NCBI GenBank assembly: GCA_021234155.1
Contig: JAJEKV010000004.1
Coordinates: 3,119,487-3,183,486, forward strand
DNA: 64,000 bases
Reading direction: 5' to 3'
Source of the DNA: Isoetes taiwanensis
Lineage: Eukaryota > Streptophyta > Lycopodiopsida > Isoetales > Isoetaceae
Shown here: piece by piece, positions 34,560 to 44,554 of the stretch
Position numbering within the stretch: the first letter of the stretch is position 1
Layout: each line of letters begins with the position of its first letter
Made by a program: the position numbers and the translations under genes
The notes under the pieces: model-generated
Database searches by the model: none
What the model was told of the DNA's origin: nothing
The model's input: only the letters and a program-made list of their open reading frames with translations

Positions 34560-35310
34560 AAAACCCTAGTCAAAACCTGGAAACGAATCCCAATAATCGG
34601 GCCAAATGAGCCTCTGGCGCCGAACCTCCAAAAGCGCTCCTGCTGGACAGAAACCTCGATCAAATTGTACGATTTGGTAACAACGATTCTGGTAAGGGAA
34701 AGGGTCGGAAAAGCTGGGGAAAGTATGAGGCAGGCAAAACTGGGAAGGAAGGCCTAGTGCGGCTATGCCATGTCAAAACTGATATTTATAAGAGAGGCGT
34801 GCCTACCTCTCATTTCTATCTTCCTGCCAAGTTCAGAAAGGGAATTTAAAGCTCGTAGCTAAACCCGGCTCCCTTTTTTGTGTGTATCGAAGAGCAAGCC
34901 TTACCTAGAAACTAAGACCTCGATTATGCAAAAGCCTGCTCGTGCAAAGAAGAAATTGCACGGATATGCCAAGTCAGAAAGGGGATTGAAAGCTCGAAGC
35001 CAAACCCACCCGGCTCCTTTTTTCTGTGTGAATCAAAGAGCAAACCCTAGAAACCAAGACCTCGAGGTACAGTAGCGAAAGGGGGCTTTCATTATGAGCC
35101 CTTGATCTCGAACTAAAGAGTTGATCTACACCATTAAAAATTAGAAAACACAAAAACTATACAAATATGAGGCTAAACCATTGCAAAAGTGGAATTAAAA
35201 CATAAAATATCGTGCGCACTCTAGATGTACGCATTAGTACGTTCTATGAAATACGCCCATGAAATCATATGAAAACCTTGCCAAAAAGCGTATAAAATCA
35301 CAAAAAAAAC
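34560..35310. repeat. Upstream flank of the FTRV copy with a ~130-bp tandem duplication
   Basis: 34836-34960 and 34965-35065 share blocks such as CAGAAAGGGAATTTAAAGCT / CAGAAAGGGGATTGAAAGCT, CCCGGCTCC and CTAGAAACTAAGACCTCGA / CTAGAAACCAAGACCTCGA. It may hold the FTRV promoter; no element is obvious. Confidence 0.55.
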
Positions 35311-35316
35311 CCCATG

Positions 35317-35799
35317 TTATAATGCTAGATATTTGTAATTCACATGACCCAACCTTAAGTGCCAAAGCTTTATGCTATCAAGGGGAGATACTTCATTGAC
35401 AATGTCTAATTCAAACAAATTCCCTCTTCTTTGAGCTTCAAAGAGTTTAATACCTCCTTTAATAAACTTGCATCCATATTTGTGAAAGAATAGATCATAC
35501 CAATTATCTACCAAATTCGCAACTGAAATCAAATTAAATAGCATCCCTGGGGCATATAATGTATTTGGCAAACTCAAAACATTCGTTCCATTAACTATGA
35601 TCTGCAAATCCCCTTTGCCATACACCTTCTGCATTGCTCCATTGCCCATCTGCACTGCTTTGAAATCCACATTTGGCTCAATGCATTTCAATATGCCTGG
35701 TGAGCCCACTATGGAGACTTCAGCTCCAGAATCTACATTTAATGTGTTAGATCTATCTGAAGATTCTTTTTCAATATTGACTTTGGATATAGACTGCAT
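35317..35799 (-). CDS. Copia protease and pre-integrase start (inner Copia)
   Basis: The 160-residue frame carries the aspartic protease motif VDSGAEVSIVG, then GNGAMQKVYGKGDLQIIVNG and LPNTLYAPGMLFNLISVANL, and the start of the pre-integrase domain IKLWHLRLGHVNYKYLAL. It is cut at 35317 by the 2.8-kb insertion. The protease processes the polyprotein in the particle. It lies in another frame from the gag piece ending at 35892. Confidence 0.9.
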   Translation of the reverse strand: MQSISKVNIEKESSDRSNTLNVDSGAEVSIVGSPGILKCIEPNVDFKAVQMGNGAMQKVYGKGDLQIIVNGTNVLSLPNTLYAPGMLFNLISVANLVDNWYDLFFHKYGCKFIKGGIKLFEAQRRGNLFELDIVNEVSPLDSIKLWHLRLGHVNYKYLAL

Positions 35800-35891
35800 A
35801 AGCTCAAAAGGGAAATCATATTCACTTACTTTTTCTTCTGTGAGAACTCCTACCGTTGGCGCTTCTTTGCTTGACGTCTCTCCGATGGTTG

Positions 35892-36740
35892 CTACAACCG
35901 CGCGCCCCTTCCTCGACTAGTTGAACCACGTCCTCGGCTCCACTTTTCTCGATTTGGACATTCTGCCTTGATATGCCCAAACTCTTCACATCCATAGCAC
36001 TGTATATGCTCTCTCCCCCTTCCTCTACCTCTATCATGACCTCGATCCCTCCATCCTGTATACAAGGTTACAGGATGTTCTTCCTTTTCACCTTCCATGG
36101 GAGGAGCTGCTTTCACCAGCACGTCTTGCTCAAGCTCCGTCCTGATTGCTTCTACCGCCTCATCCAGAGTGGATGTTGTTCTTCTAACCAACATGGCAAG
36201 ATCCTTAAACGAAATCTGAAAAGCTCTAGTTAAGGCTAATACCTTTTGCTGCTCATTATAGTGCACTCCCGCTCCTTCCAAATCATGTATTAACAGCCTG
36301 AGATTGCGTATCAAAACCTTCAAATCGTCACCTTTCTTGTACTGCAAATTTCGCAACTTCATCTCCAAGACATCAATCTATGACGACGTTTTTGATTCAT
36401 ATCTTTCCAGAAGGTACACCCAAGTTTCTTTTGCACGCTTGTGCTGAACTTCAAGCACAATATCGCCACCCAATTTTGCCATGATTATTGTTTTGGCTAT
36501 TTCTTCCTTCTCTTCATCCTCCATAAAATCTTCTTCCTTAGTCTCTGATCCAGATCCAGATGTCTCTGTTTTGATCTTCAGCTTCAGGGGTGTCACCTTT
36601 CCTTTGGTTGGATCAACCAAATCCCATAGCTTGTCTACCTTGAGAGCCTGCATCACTTTGGCCTTCCAAAGCTGGAACCCAATCTCTCCTTCAAAAATCT
36701 CTGTACTGTTCAGATATGTTAATGCCAACTGACTGGCCAT
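35892..36740 (-). CDS. Copia gag (inner Copia), one frame break
   Basis: From ATG 36740 the frame reads ALTYLNSTEIFEGEIGFQLW, KAKVMQALKVDKLWDLVDPT and KETWVYLLERYESKTSS to 36378; the next piece (36368-35892) gives MEMKLRNLQYKKGDDLKVLI, an RGRGRGRE-type basic region, and the zinc knuckle CYGCEEFGHIKAEC (CX2CX4HX4C). Gag packages the element RNA. One stop or frame change near 36372 separates the two pieces. The ATG lies nine bases from the primer-binding site, unusually close. Confidence 0.9.
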
Positions 36741-36749
36741 ATCTTAGTG

Positions 36750-36761
36750 GCTCTGATACCA
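36750..36761 (-). promoter_or_regulatory. Primer-binding site (initiator tRNA-Met) of the inner Copia
   Basis: Minus strand TGGTATCAGAGC, one base after the LTR terminus TTGCAACA; standard Copia site for minus-strand DNA synthesis. Confidence 0.9.
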
Positions 36762-36762
36762 C

Positions 36763-37114
36763 TGTTGCAATCAGTCTACACCGCAGATCCCTGCGTGAAT
36801 GTTGCAGCCGAGAACCCAAGCAGCCTGTTCCAGAATCGATCTTCTGTCACCCCTCTTAACATCGGATTTATCTGGCCGCCTTTATACTGGTCCTTCTTCC
36901 AAATCTTCCCTGCAGACCGGATCCTAATCCGTCTCCTCTCTGCGATCAATGTTCTGATGTATTGATTTGCCTTCCGCAGAGACTGACGGGGCGCCGCTCC
37001 TCTTTCTCCTTTTTGTTGCTTGCCCCTGACGCGTTTTGCCCTCTTCTGCATTGCTGCGTGTAACCTCTCAAACATTGACACCTGTCTTTATTGTAAAAGG
37101 CTAATATTCCAACA
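36763..37114 (-). repeat. 5' LTR of the inner Copia element
   Basis: 352 bases, TGTTGGAATATTAGCC at the start and TTGCAACA at the end on the minus strand; partner of 12980-13326. Target duplication ATATC at 37115-37119. Confidence 0.9.
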
Positions 37115-37357
37115 ATATCTGCCTAAGAGCTCTCAGAATTTCTCTATAAGACTATTTCCTGTAAAGAAATTAGAAGGGGACTGGAATCTTCCTTTAAGCG
37201 TATCAAATCCGACTCCTATATTTCTCAAAAAATAGCTCCCCGTAAGTCTTCTTTTCGTAAAGAAAAGAAACGCAACCCAATATAAATTTAGAACTCCAGA
37301 TCCAGATCCAACCAATCGATTTAGCACGGCACCTTTAGATCCACCAAATTAACACAA

Positions 37358-37679
37358 GGGTGAAAGCATGATACGGTGTACCACTTTTGGAACCCTCAAA
37401 AGTACCTTCACTGGGTACTTTTAAAACTGGTACTTTTTGTTTTTTCTTCCCATTAAAATCAACTCAAAACTTTTGAATTGAAGGTCAATAACATGTCAAT
37501 CTATAGTATTAGAGGATAACAATACTATTAGAGACTAAAATTAATGAATCAACTCTCAAACTTATTGTTTATTGAGATATTTATGCAAGTTCACAGTACC
37601 TAGTGTTGGGTACTTTTTTGGGTAGTTTTGCACTCCCTAAAAAGAACTTTAGATGGTACACCCTAGCATGCTTTCACCC
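37358..37679. mobile_element. MITE sharing its ends with the 16.2-kb element
   Basis: Ends GGGTGAAAGCATGATACGGT and, inverted, GGGTGAAAGCATGCTAGGGT; 26-base termini with 3 mismatches. Direct repeats CACAAG at 37353-37358 and 37679-37684 (if one terminal G is counted in the duplication). The first 13 bases match the left end of the large element (GGGTAAAAGCATG) with one change. No ORF, so it needs an enzyme in trans, plausibly from the large family. It is inserted in the leader of the outer Copia-type element. Confidence 0.8.
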
Positions 37680-38258
37680 ACAAGTTCTTCCAATTTGGTT
37701 CCAAGAACCACAGGATTGACTGACGAAAAATGCATAGATCTACTTCAAGATCCAACTAAATCGTTACCACTTTGAGGATCGACACCAAATCTTCGAGGCA
37801 CTGTACCTGTCCAATTTGCAAAACTCCTAGTCTATGCCCTGTGCTTGCAGAATTCTGTCAAGTTTGCGAGACTCTCAATCTAGCTGTGTTTGCACAATAT
37901 ACAAGATTCGAGTCCAAAGAGATTCATCAAATGAATCGTCAAACAAATGTGCACCTCAAATCCGGCTCTTTATAACTGGAAAATGTACAGATTCACACAT
38001 CTTGATGATGATTTCTCAAAGCCAAGACAATCTTGTCTTACCTTTACTTGCAAATAAACCCTAATGCTTGCAAAATGTGGCAAACACCCTCGAATTCTTC
38101 TGATCCAGCCAGTATTTGGCTTAATAGATAGCCACAATACTTCCGATCAATGCCTAAGAACCTAAGCTTCAGATCCAAATAGGGAAAACAAATGTGAGAG
38201 AAAAAAATACTGGATCAAACTGGCGCTAACCCTTTCCTCCAAAAAGGCTCTGATACCA
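37680..38258 (-). other. Leader of the outer Copia-type element and its primer-binding site
   Basis: Minus strand TGGTATCAGAGCC at 38258-38246 adjoins the 5' LTR. No coding region is visible between it and the inner Copia insertion apart from the MITE. Confidence 0.7.
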
Positions 38259-38426
38259 TGTTAATACTCTCTGATTATGAATGAATAGAGAAAGACAACT
38301 AGCACAAAGAGCTAAGCTTCTAGTGAAGAACTAACTAGAATGAGATGTGACTATGGATAATATATAGAGTGCCATGTCAGCAACAAGTGATGACTCAGCA
38401 TGCATAGTCATCATCATACTCTAACA
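38259..38426 (-). repeat. 5' LTR of the outer Copia-type element
   Basis: 168 bases, TGTTAATACTCTCTGATTAT at the left and CATACTCTAACA at the right on the plus strand; partner of 11239-11405. Right target duplication ATATC at 38427-38431. Confidence 0.85.
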
Positions 38427-38444
38427 ATATCCTCTTGGGCCATT

Positions 38445-38449
38445 AGAGA

Positions 38450-38487
<38 letters not shown>

Positions 38488-38491
38488 TTTT

Positions 38492-38573
<82 letters not shown>

Positions 38574-38610
38574 GGAGGGAGGGAGGGAGGGAGGGAGGGA
38601 GGGAGGGAGA
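38445..38610. repeat. Compound GA microsatellite: (GATA)n, (GA)n, (GGGA)n
   Basis: About 165 bases of GATA, then long GA runs, ending in about nine GGGA units, just right of the outer Copia target site. Confidence 0.95.
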
Positions 38611-38739
38611 ATTATTTTTATGGTAGCCCATGGAAGGTAAGGTTGCCTTACAGTTTCTCAAGAAACTTGAAAATTTTGCTAGCTTATTTTGATGCTTTGA
38701 GATTACTCTGAAATGAGGTTTCTTGCATATTGGAACAAA

Positions 38740-38991
38740 TGTTGTTCATAAAGTCGTGTAAACTATGAGATTAGTTTTGTCAAAGTTATTCGAAGCCTTG
38801 ATGACCCACTTCAGCAATGTCGTTGTGAAAGTGGCCATGCAATGTAAAGTTGGTGGGGGAAGGACCCACTTCAGCAATGTAAAGTGGTGGGGGCAGGACC
38901 CATCTGGGTGTGTTGTAAAGTGTCACATGTCCGATAGGACGCTGCCTTGTGGCGTGACGTTAAAATCTCTTCTTCTTCTTCTTCTTCTTCT
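38740..38991 (+). repeat. Dispersed repeat with (CTT)n tail, copy 2
   Basis: The 38931-38991 part matches 7813-7895. Upstream, ACCCACTTCAGCAATGT is duplicated at about 38805 and 38867 with GTGGGGG...AGGACCCA modules between. Confidence 0.6.
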
Positions 38992-39779
38992 TTTACAATA
39001 TTACGAATTCACAGGCGTGCTATTGGATGGTGAGTTTTATGATAAAACTTGAGATGTTAACAAGCCAAAGCCATAGCTTTAGCTAACTCATGTAAACATC
39101 AATTTGATTTTGATCTTATACTATGCTCTGATAATGTTTTTACTAAAGAGCAGTAATTGCAAATGCCTTTTCCCTTTCTTGAACTTCTCTTTCTAGTAAA
39201 CCAAAAAACAAACCTTGAATTTTGTGCTAATAAATTGCCTTAGGGGATCCAAAGGTGTTTCTTTCTAATTCCTTTCAAATTGTCCTAAGCCAAACGCTTT
39301 GTCCTTAAGAAAATATGTTGTATTCCCTTCAATCCAGATCTCTATATTAAGCTTGTTAAAAGGAAATATTTTAAGATACCTATTACAACCAAACATAAAA
39401 GTTGATCCTGTTAATCACATCACAATAATGATAAAACTTTTGGCCTAAAGGGTTGGTATGGAAAGCTGTGTTTTTTTACTGTGGAGTCAATCAGGATTTT
39501 GCTTGATCGAGGATATACAATACCGAGAAGGGAGGAATTGATACAATGTAGCTTGGGGTCGAAATACAAAGGATGAGAAAATCCTATGGGATTAAAAACC
39601 AATTGACGATATATAACCTTAGAAAAAGATTCAAACTTTGAAGGTTGCTTACGTACCTTTACCTTTTTGTAAAAAGCTCCTCGAACTCCTATATAAAGGG
39701 GTGCATTGATGGAGAATAGCTGTGGGATTACTCTACATTCATCTCTTATCTTTTACTTCCTTATATTATCCCCCCTTCT

Positions 39780-41160
39780 TCCAAGCCCTACTTCCAAGCG
39801 ATGGCAGAAGAAGGGGTTGCCCACTTTGTAGCAGGGTTGTCCAAGCTCTCCAACACTGTTTGATTTATAAATTGACCAAACTTGAGGATCGGGTTGCTCG
39901 ATATGGAGGTGGAGGAATAAGATTGCTCAATCATGTCATTAGTCAGTTGTTAGATGCAAATGATATTGATCTTTTAGCGTATACTCTTGCCAATATGCAA
40001 CGTCATCTGGATTTGGCAGTTTTTTTCAAAATACTAATATGCGAGTCAACCTAGCCAAACCTAAGGTTCTAGGCAACCACGAGCACCTCATTTCATATAT
40101 CATGGTCAAATAGTGGAGGTGGTAGAAACATACAAGTATCTGATATAGATGCTACAACCACCATACACTGGGATACATTTGTCCAGAAAAGAGTCAAGAT
40201 GGACGGCTTTGTATACCATGCCAAATAATTGCCACCAAGCAAAGCCATATGATTTGTCCCATCAAGGACACTTGTTCCGGCTAGCGGTTGAGCCAGTGCT
40301 TCTCTATATTGTAGAGGTATGTGGTCATGTGATATCACTTAACACCTGGGAGGAACTGCAACATGTTCAGAAAGCCTTGACTCGAGCTTTTCGAGTTTGT
40401 TCTACAGTCCCATATCCTATTTTCTTGCAAGAGACGAGATTTCTTTCCCTGTAGTGCACTGGAATAAAATGCCATATACTCGATGGCAAAAGAGGGTCCA
40501 AATGGAGGACATGTGGCTTCCAAACCTTGCATACACAATGGCCATGGGTACATAATACCTTTAAGCCTATTAGAGAAACATGATGGGTGGATTTCTAGAT
40601 AGAATATATAGGAGTAAGCATGTGTGCAGGTGAACAATGATGCAGATATGGATCAATTGAAGCAATACTTGGATGAAAGCTTTCTTTGTAAGCTTTGGGA
40701 TGCTAGTGCTCTGGAGATAGTTAACATAGGACATGATAAAATAAGGATTAATCCTATGCTAGTCTGTGGCCTACAGGGCGCTTGTTAGCACGTTTGCCCA
40801 TGAATAAATGTAGAACAATTGCGTCTATATGGCAGGTACACATCCTCTCATAATCGAAACAAGTTAATGGGATTATGAGCCATGTGAGAATAGGGTCTGC
40901 CAGTGTAGTAATTGACATTGAAGATGACCACCATACTCTTCAAACTTATCTAGCATTTGCCCATGTCATAGCAAAACATATTGGTCTGGTTACACCCAAT
41001 CAACCACTAAAAATGCTTTTGCAAGATGCTTGTACTAGTACTTGCATCGCATATCAAGTTCTTGATCAAGGGGCCCATTTGTACTCACCCCCAAGACATT
41101 GATGTCGTACTTTGCACATATCGTCAGTATGCTTATTACGGTCTAGGTTTTTCCCCTGAA
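39780..41160 (+). pseudogene. LINE reverse transcriptase relic 1
   Basis: Plus strand, several frames: QGCPSSPTLFDL near 39833, KLEDRVARYGGGGIRLLNHV and ISQLLDANDIDLLAYTLANM (the YADD site is decayed to DANDI) at 39880-40010, then LFRLAVEPVLLYIVEVCGHV and TWEELQHVQKALTRAFRVCS with TVPYPIFLQETRFLSL at 40266-40454. These are the RT palm and thumb of a plant LINE. Downstream to 41160 scattered frames continue (MDQLKQYLDESFLCKLW). Multiple stops show it is dead. Confidence 0.75.
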
Positions 41161-41269
41161 TTTTTTTTGAAGCGGGGCTTTTTAAATCATGTACAGTAAT
41201 ATAGTAGTTCAATCATTTTCTCGCCGATGATAACAATCTATTCAAAGTTTTAAATATGATATCCATAAA

Positions 41270-42170
41270 AACTGATGAGTCGCTTTCCCTTCCAATCTTC
41301 TTGATAGCTACAAGTATCTTGGTATATGTATCACCAAGCATGTATATGATCGCTAGTTAAAGAGCACTCTCAATACAAAACAATTGTTTTCACATAGAGA
41401 TTCATGATTATTCAAGGAAAGCCCACTTGTTTGGGCTTTAGTAGAGCCTATTTTGCTATATGGTTCAAAAATTATAGGGACCTTCTATTAGTGCTGTAGT
41501 ATTAGGAGAGCTTGGGCGGGATTAAAATCCTTTCTCACTTACAATTGCGGAGTCAAAACTACATTGCCTTATGCTACTCTTTTTACAATAGATAGGTTCT
41601 TGGCCTCTTCAACATTCTCGCCATGAAATGTTGTCTCCAATTATATAAGCAAAATGCATCATATGGATGATGGTATGTACCCTCTTTCGCACTTCCATCG
41701 TTGAATCTCCTCGGCGTTTGAAAAGGTGTTGGAAAGAGCATTGTGATGCTTTTACCGCTAGTTTATTGCAAGTAACAAGAACATTGCATGGTGCTTGCAA
41801 GTTCCGATCCAAAGCTTTTGGAATGCTACCTAGATGATCATTTTTTTACTTAAGGATATGGGATGCATTAAGCCTTGGACCAAGTCAAAATTGGTCATTA
41901 CCATGTACATATAAACCCCACTTTGGCACCAGGACCACAAGCTTATTTGCTTGCTTCTTTGTCCAGGAAAAAGCTTGTAGCTATTGCATCAATTCGTATA
42001 GGGTCCCACAAGCTACAGATTGAGACAGATAGATGGGGGCAGTTGCAATTGCCGCTAGAAGCAAGATTATGTGCATGTTGCCAGTTACAAGTTATCGATG
42101 ATGACACTAGCATTACATTCCATGCTCCCACAACTTCTTAGAGCACCATCTGTGCATGACCTGGCATTAT
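41270..42170 (+). pseudogene. LINE reverse transcriptase relic 2 (C-terminal part)
   Basis: SYKYLGIYITKHVYDR near 41306 is the usual LINE thumb motif; 41875-42141 reads AYLLASLSRKKLVAIASIRI, GSHKLQIETDRWGQLQLPLE and RLCACCQLQVIDDDTSITFH, the C-terminal zinc-type region of the same LINE group. Heavily mutated. Confidence 0.7.
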
Positions 42171-44400
42171 ATATATTGGAGGTTTTAGTGCGTGTCTTTA
42201 ATTGTTGAGCCCTCAGTAGTTACTATGATCTATTTATTCATTCTCGATTATCAAGTATCGTTTTTCTCTTCAAAAACTTTCGATGCAGTGTTTTCTATTC
42301 CTAGTAGTAATGGTTGTACTAGTCCAATGTATGTCAATGTTTCTTGATCTTCGTGGACGTTAAAATATTTATTCTATATATGTAATCTATTCTTCCTAAT
42401 TCTTTTCTATACATTATTTTCATAGTTCTAATGCGTGTATGCATAGATGTAAACAACCTTTTCCTATTGAAAGAAAAAACCGTGTATATTGAGTAGGATT
42501 TATATTTTCATAATTGTAATGTGTGTATACATGGATGCAAACAATTCTTTCCCTTCTGTTACGAATCAAAAGTTAGACAGTAGTCAAAAGACCAAACATG
42601 TAGTAAACCAACGCTAAAACATTAAAGATTTTTAAAAAACCAGGCCTTTAGCCCAAAGTTCTCCACCCAAAGACATTTCGGATCAAGAGATTTCGAGAGA
42701 AAGTAGGGAGTTTATGGGAAGAAGGAAAGTTTGGGAAAACAATTTAACACTAAAGACTCTTCTTTAGCAATGCTCAAATTTAAGAAAGGCTAAGGATTTG
42801 AGTTTTCACAAGATCACTGAGATCAACCAAGAGTTTTACAAATCTGGCTTGGATTATCCTGCAAGTAAATGGAATGGCTTAAATTAGAATTTCGGGAGTT
42901 GGATCGGGGAAGAGGTTGACCGTTGACGTCGCCTGGTTAAGCCCCACTATTCCGGTATTATGCGCTCTCTTATAGAGTTGTAGAAAAAGGTGTCGCTTTT
43001 TCTTAAAAATAACCCATGTTTCTATAAATGGCATAAAGGATTTGAAGCTTTAATTCTAAGGCTTGGCCTTTTTTTTTTTGGACGTTGGATCTTATCCTTA
43101 GACCCCTTATACAATTAATTTACTTGGCTCAAGACTTAAATGTTTTGGTCTTTCTTTCTCTTTCTCATGCTCTACAGCTACTCCCCCGAGCACCACCATA
43201 TCACCTTCTCAAAGAAGAAACCATGTATATCTTGTTGGATTGATTTCTTCAATATTCAAGAGCTAGCTATATAAGACAAAAAAAAAGGGACAAAAAGAAC
43301 TAATTGAGAGAAAAAAAAATTAAAGGAAAAATGAAAGACAAAGGCCTTTAAAGCATCATAAAAAGAAAAGATAAATTATCCAACAAGACATTAGAGGTAA
43401 TTTGAGATCTCATTTTGTCCCTTTTACTGCAATAATATAGCATCTTCATGTAATTTCTAGACAATAAGTGGAAGCAATCTTTCCCTACTCAACAAGACAA
43501 AAAACCATGTGGCTTTGGATTATTCTTTCACTACTCTAGACCTAGTGTGACAAGACAAAGGATCCGAAGCTATTTGGGAAGAACTGTATGAGAGAAATAA
43601 TGAAAAAAAAGAAAAAGAAAAGAAATGTCGTGAAAGCATCATACAGAAGACAAGAAGCTCTAGGAAAACAAGATGGAGTACTTGATATCTAAAATAATGA
43701 AAAAAGAAAAAGAAAAGAAATGCCGTGAACGCATCATACAGAAGACAAGAAGCTCTAGGAAAACAAGATGGAGTACTTGATATCTAAATATCTCTGGCAT
43801 AAACAGAGTATTGGTCGGCAATGAAAAATGTTGAATAAGGTATGGTGTTTGCTGTAGAATCAAATCTCCAACAAAACATAAGGATACTCATTTCCACCAA
43901 CGAGTTAGAGATCACCAATATCAAGAGTGTACGACCTTCACAACCGAAGTGAAGGCCTGGGACCAATCCATGAATTGAAGCATATTGTACAGAAGGTGAA
44001 ATGATAATCATGGTGTAAATTTTACATGTCAATTTAATTTCTTACTTCCATCCAATAGCTTTCATAATAGACTTAGTTTATTGCACAATGTTGTTTAATT
44101 GATGATCTTGAACATGATAGTGTTGTTTAATCAAGTGGAATCTGCATCTTTGATAATAATAACATTAAAGCTATATATATAGTGGGTTGATTGCAACTTG
44201 CAAGTGGAATTATTTGCTCATTACAAATCATCCATTCACACATTTTACAAGTCCAGTCCAACATGATCTTGGCAAGGGTAATACTAAGGCTATTCAATAA
44301 AGGGTCAAAAAGAAAAGCAGCCAAAAATCAAATAACTCTGTGGAATAAATAAAGGGCCAATTGTGATTGAAGAATTTGGGACAAATGTCCAAAAATGTGA
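42171..44400. repeat. Gene-poor DNA with a 95-bp tandem duplication at about 43600-43787
   Basis: Two copies with a period of 95 bases share CATCATACAGAAGACAAGAA, GCTCTAGGAAAACAAGATGG and AGTACTTGATATCTAAA. A more diverged third unit may lie near 43330. Otherwise AT-rich, no supported gene. Confidence 0.6.
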
Positions 44401-44554
44401 ACATCATGTATGTTAGATGTTGACAATATAATAATACATAGTATTGCTTTTGAAGAAACGGTTCAAAAAGATGTCGCACAAATTTTGTCGTGTATACAAT
44501 TGGTTTGGCATATATGATAGTGTTCAAATCGGCAAAACAAACCAAAACAGGGGA

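Larger units (their letters stand above)
32516..35310. mobile_element. 2.8-kb insertion in the Copia pre-integrase region, carrying plant gene fragments
   Basis: The Copia minus-strand frame stops at about 35317 (LWHLRLGHVNYKYLAL) and resumes at 32514 (CENAEIDDVCEACMLGKQHN), so the DNA between is inserted. A possible 6-base target repeat TCACAA occurs at both junctions (about 32504-32509 and 35296-35301), not secure. Contents from left: a 423-base foldback (32518-32940), a glutamate decarboxylase fragment, an FTRV sequence, and a tandem repeat (34836-35065). No transposase or clear terminal repeats for the whole block, so the carrier type is unknown. Confidence 0.6.
12980..37114 (-). mobile_element. 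Inner Copia retrotransposon, interrupted by two large insertions
   Basis: 3' LTR 12980-13326 and 5' LTR 36763-37114 (TGTTGG ... TTGCAACA on the minus strand, about 90% identical), flanked by ATATC at 12975-12979 and 37115-37119. Primer-binding site TGGTATCAGAGC at 36761-36750, gag ATG only nine bases further at 36740, polypurine tract AAGGGGGAGAA at 13327-13338. Gag, protease, integrase, reverse transcriptase and RNase H follow in Copia order on the minus strand. The 16.2-kb DNA element (13376-29604) separates the pol end from the 3' LTR, and a 2.8-kb insertion (about 32516-35310) splits the pre-integrase region. The element sits inside the outer Copia-type element. Confidence 0.9.
11239..38426 (-). 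mobile_element. Outer Copia-type LTR element, small and non-autonomous, expanded by nested insertions
   Basis: LTRs of about 168 bases lie at 11239-11405 (3') and 38259-38426 (5'), about 88-90% alike, with TG at the left and TAACA at the right end (TAACG in the left copy). Next to the 5' LTR is a primer-binding site TGGTATCAGAGCC (minus strand, 38258-38246) for initiator tRNA-Met, as in Copia. Beside the 3' LTR is a purine tract GGGGGGA (minus strand, about 11406-11412). Direct repeats ATATC flank it at 11234-11238 and 38427-38431. Without the inner Copia (12980-37114) and a MITE, the internal region is only about 2.4 kb; it has a gag-like start and unidentified ORFs but no protease, integrase or reverse transcriptase, so it depended on another element. 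Confidence 0.85.

Noticed and set aside
32516-35310. Helitron as carrier of the GAD and FTRV sequences
   Set aside because: I find no 5' TC / 3' CTRR end with a terminal hairpin at the junctions, and no A/T target site reading that fits.
38445-38610. GA-rich tract as a regulatory GAGA element
   Set aside because: It is a long compound microsatellite with no neighbouring gene.
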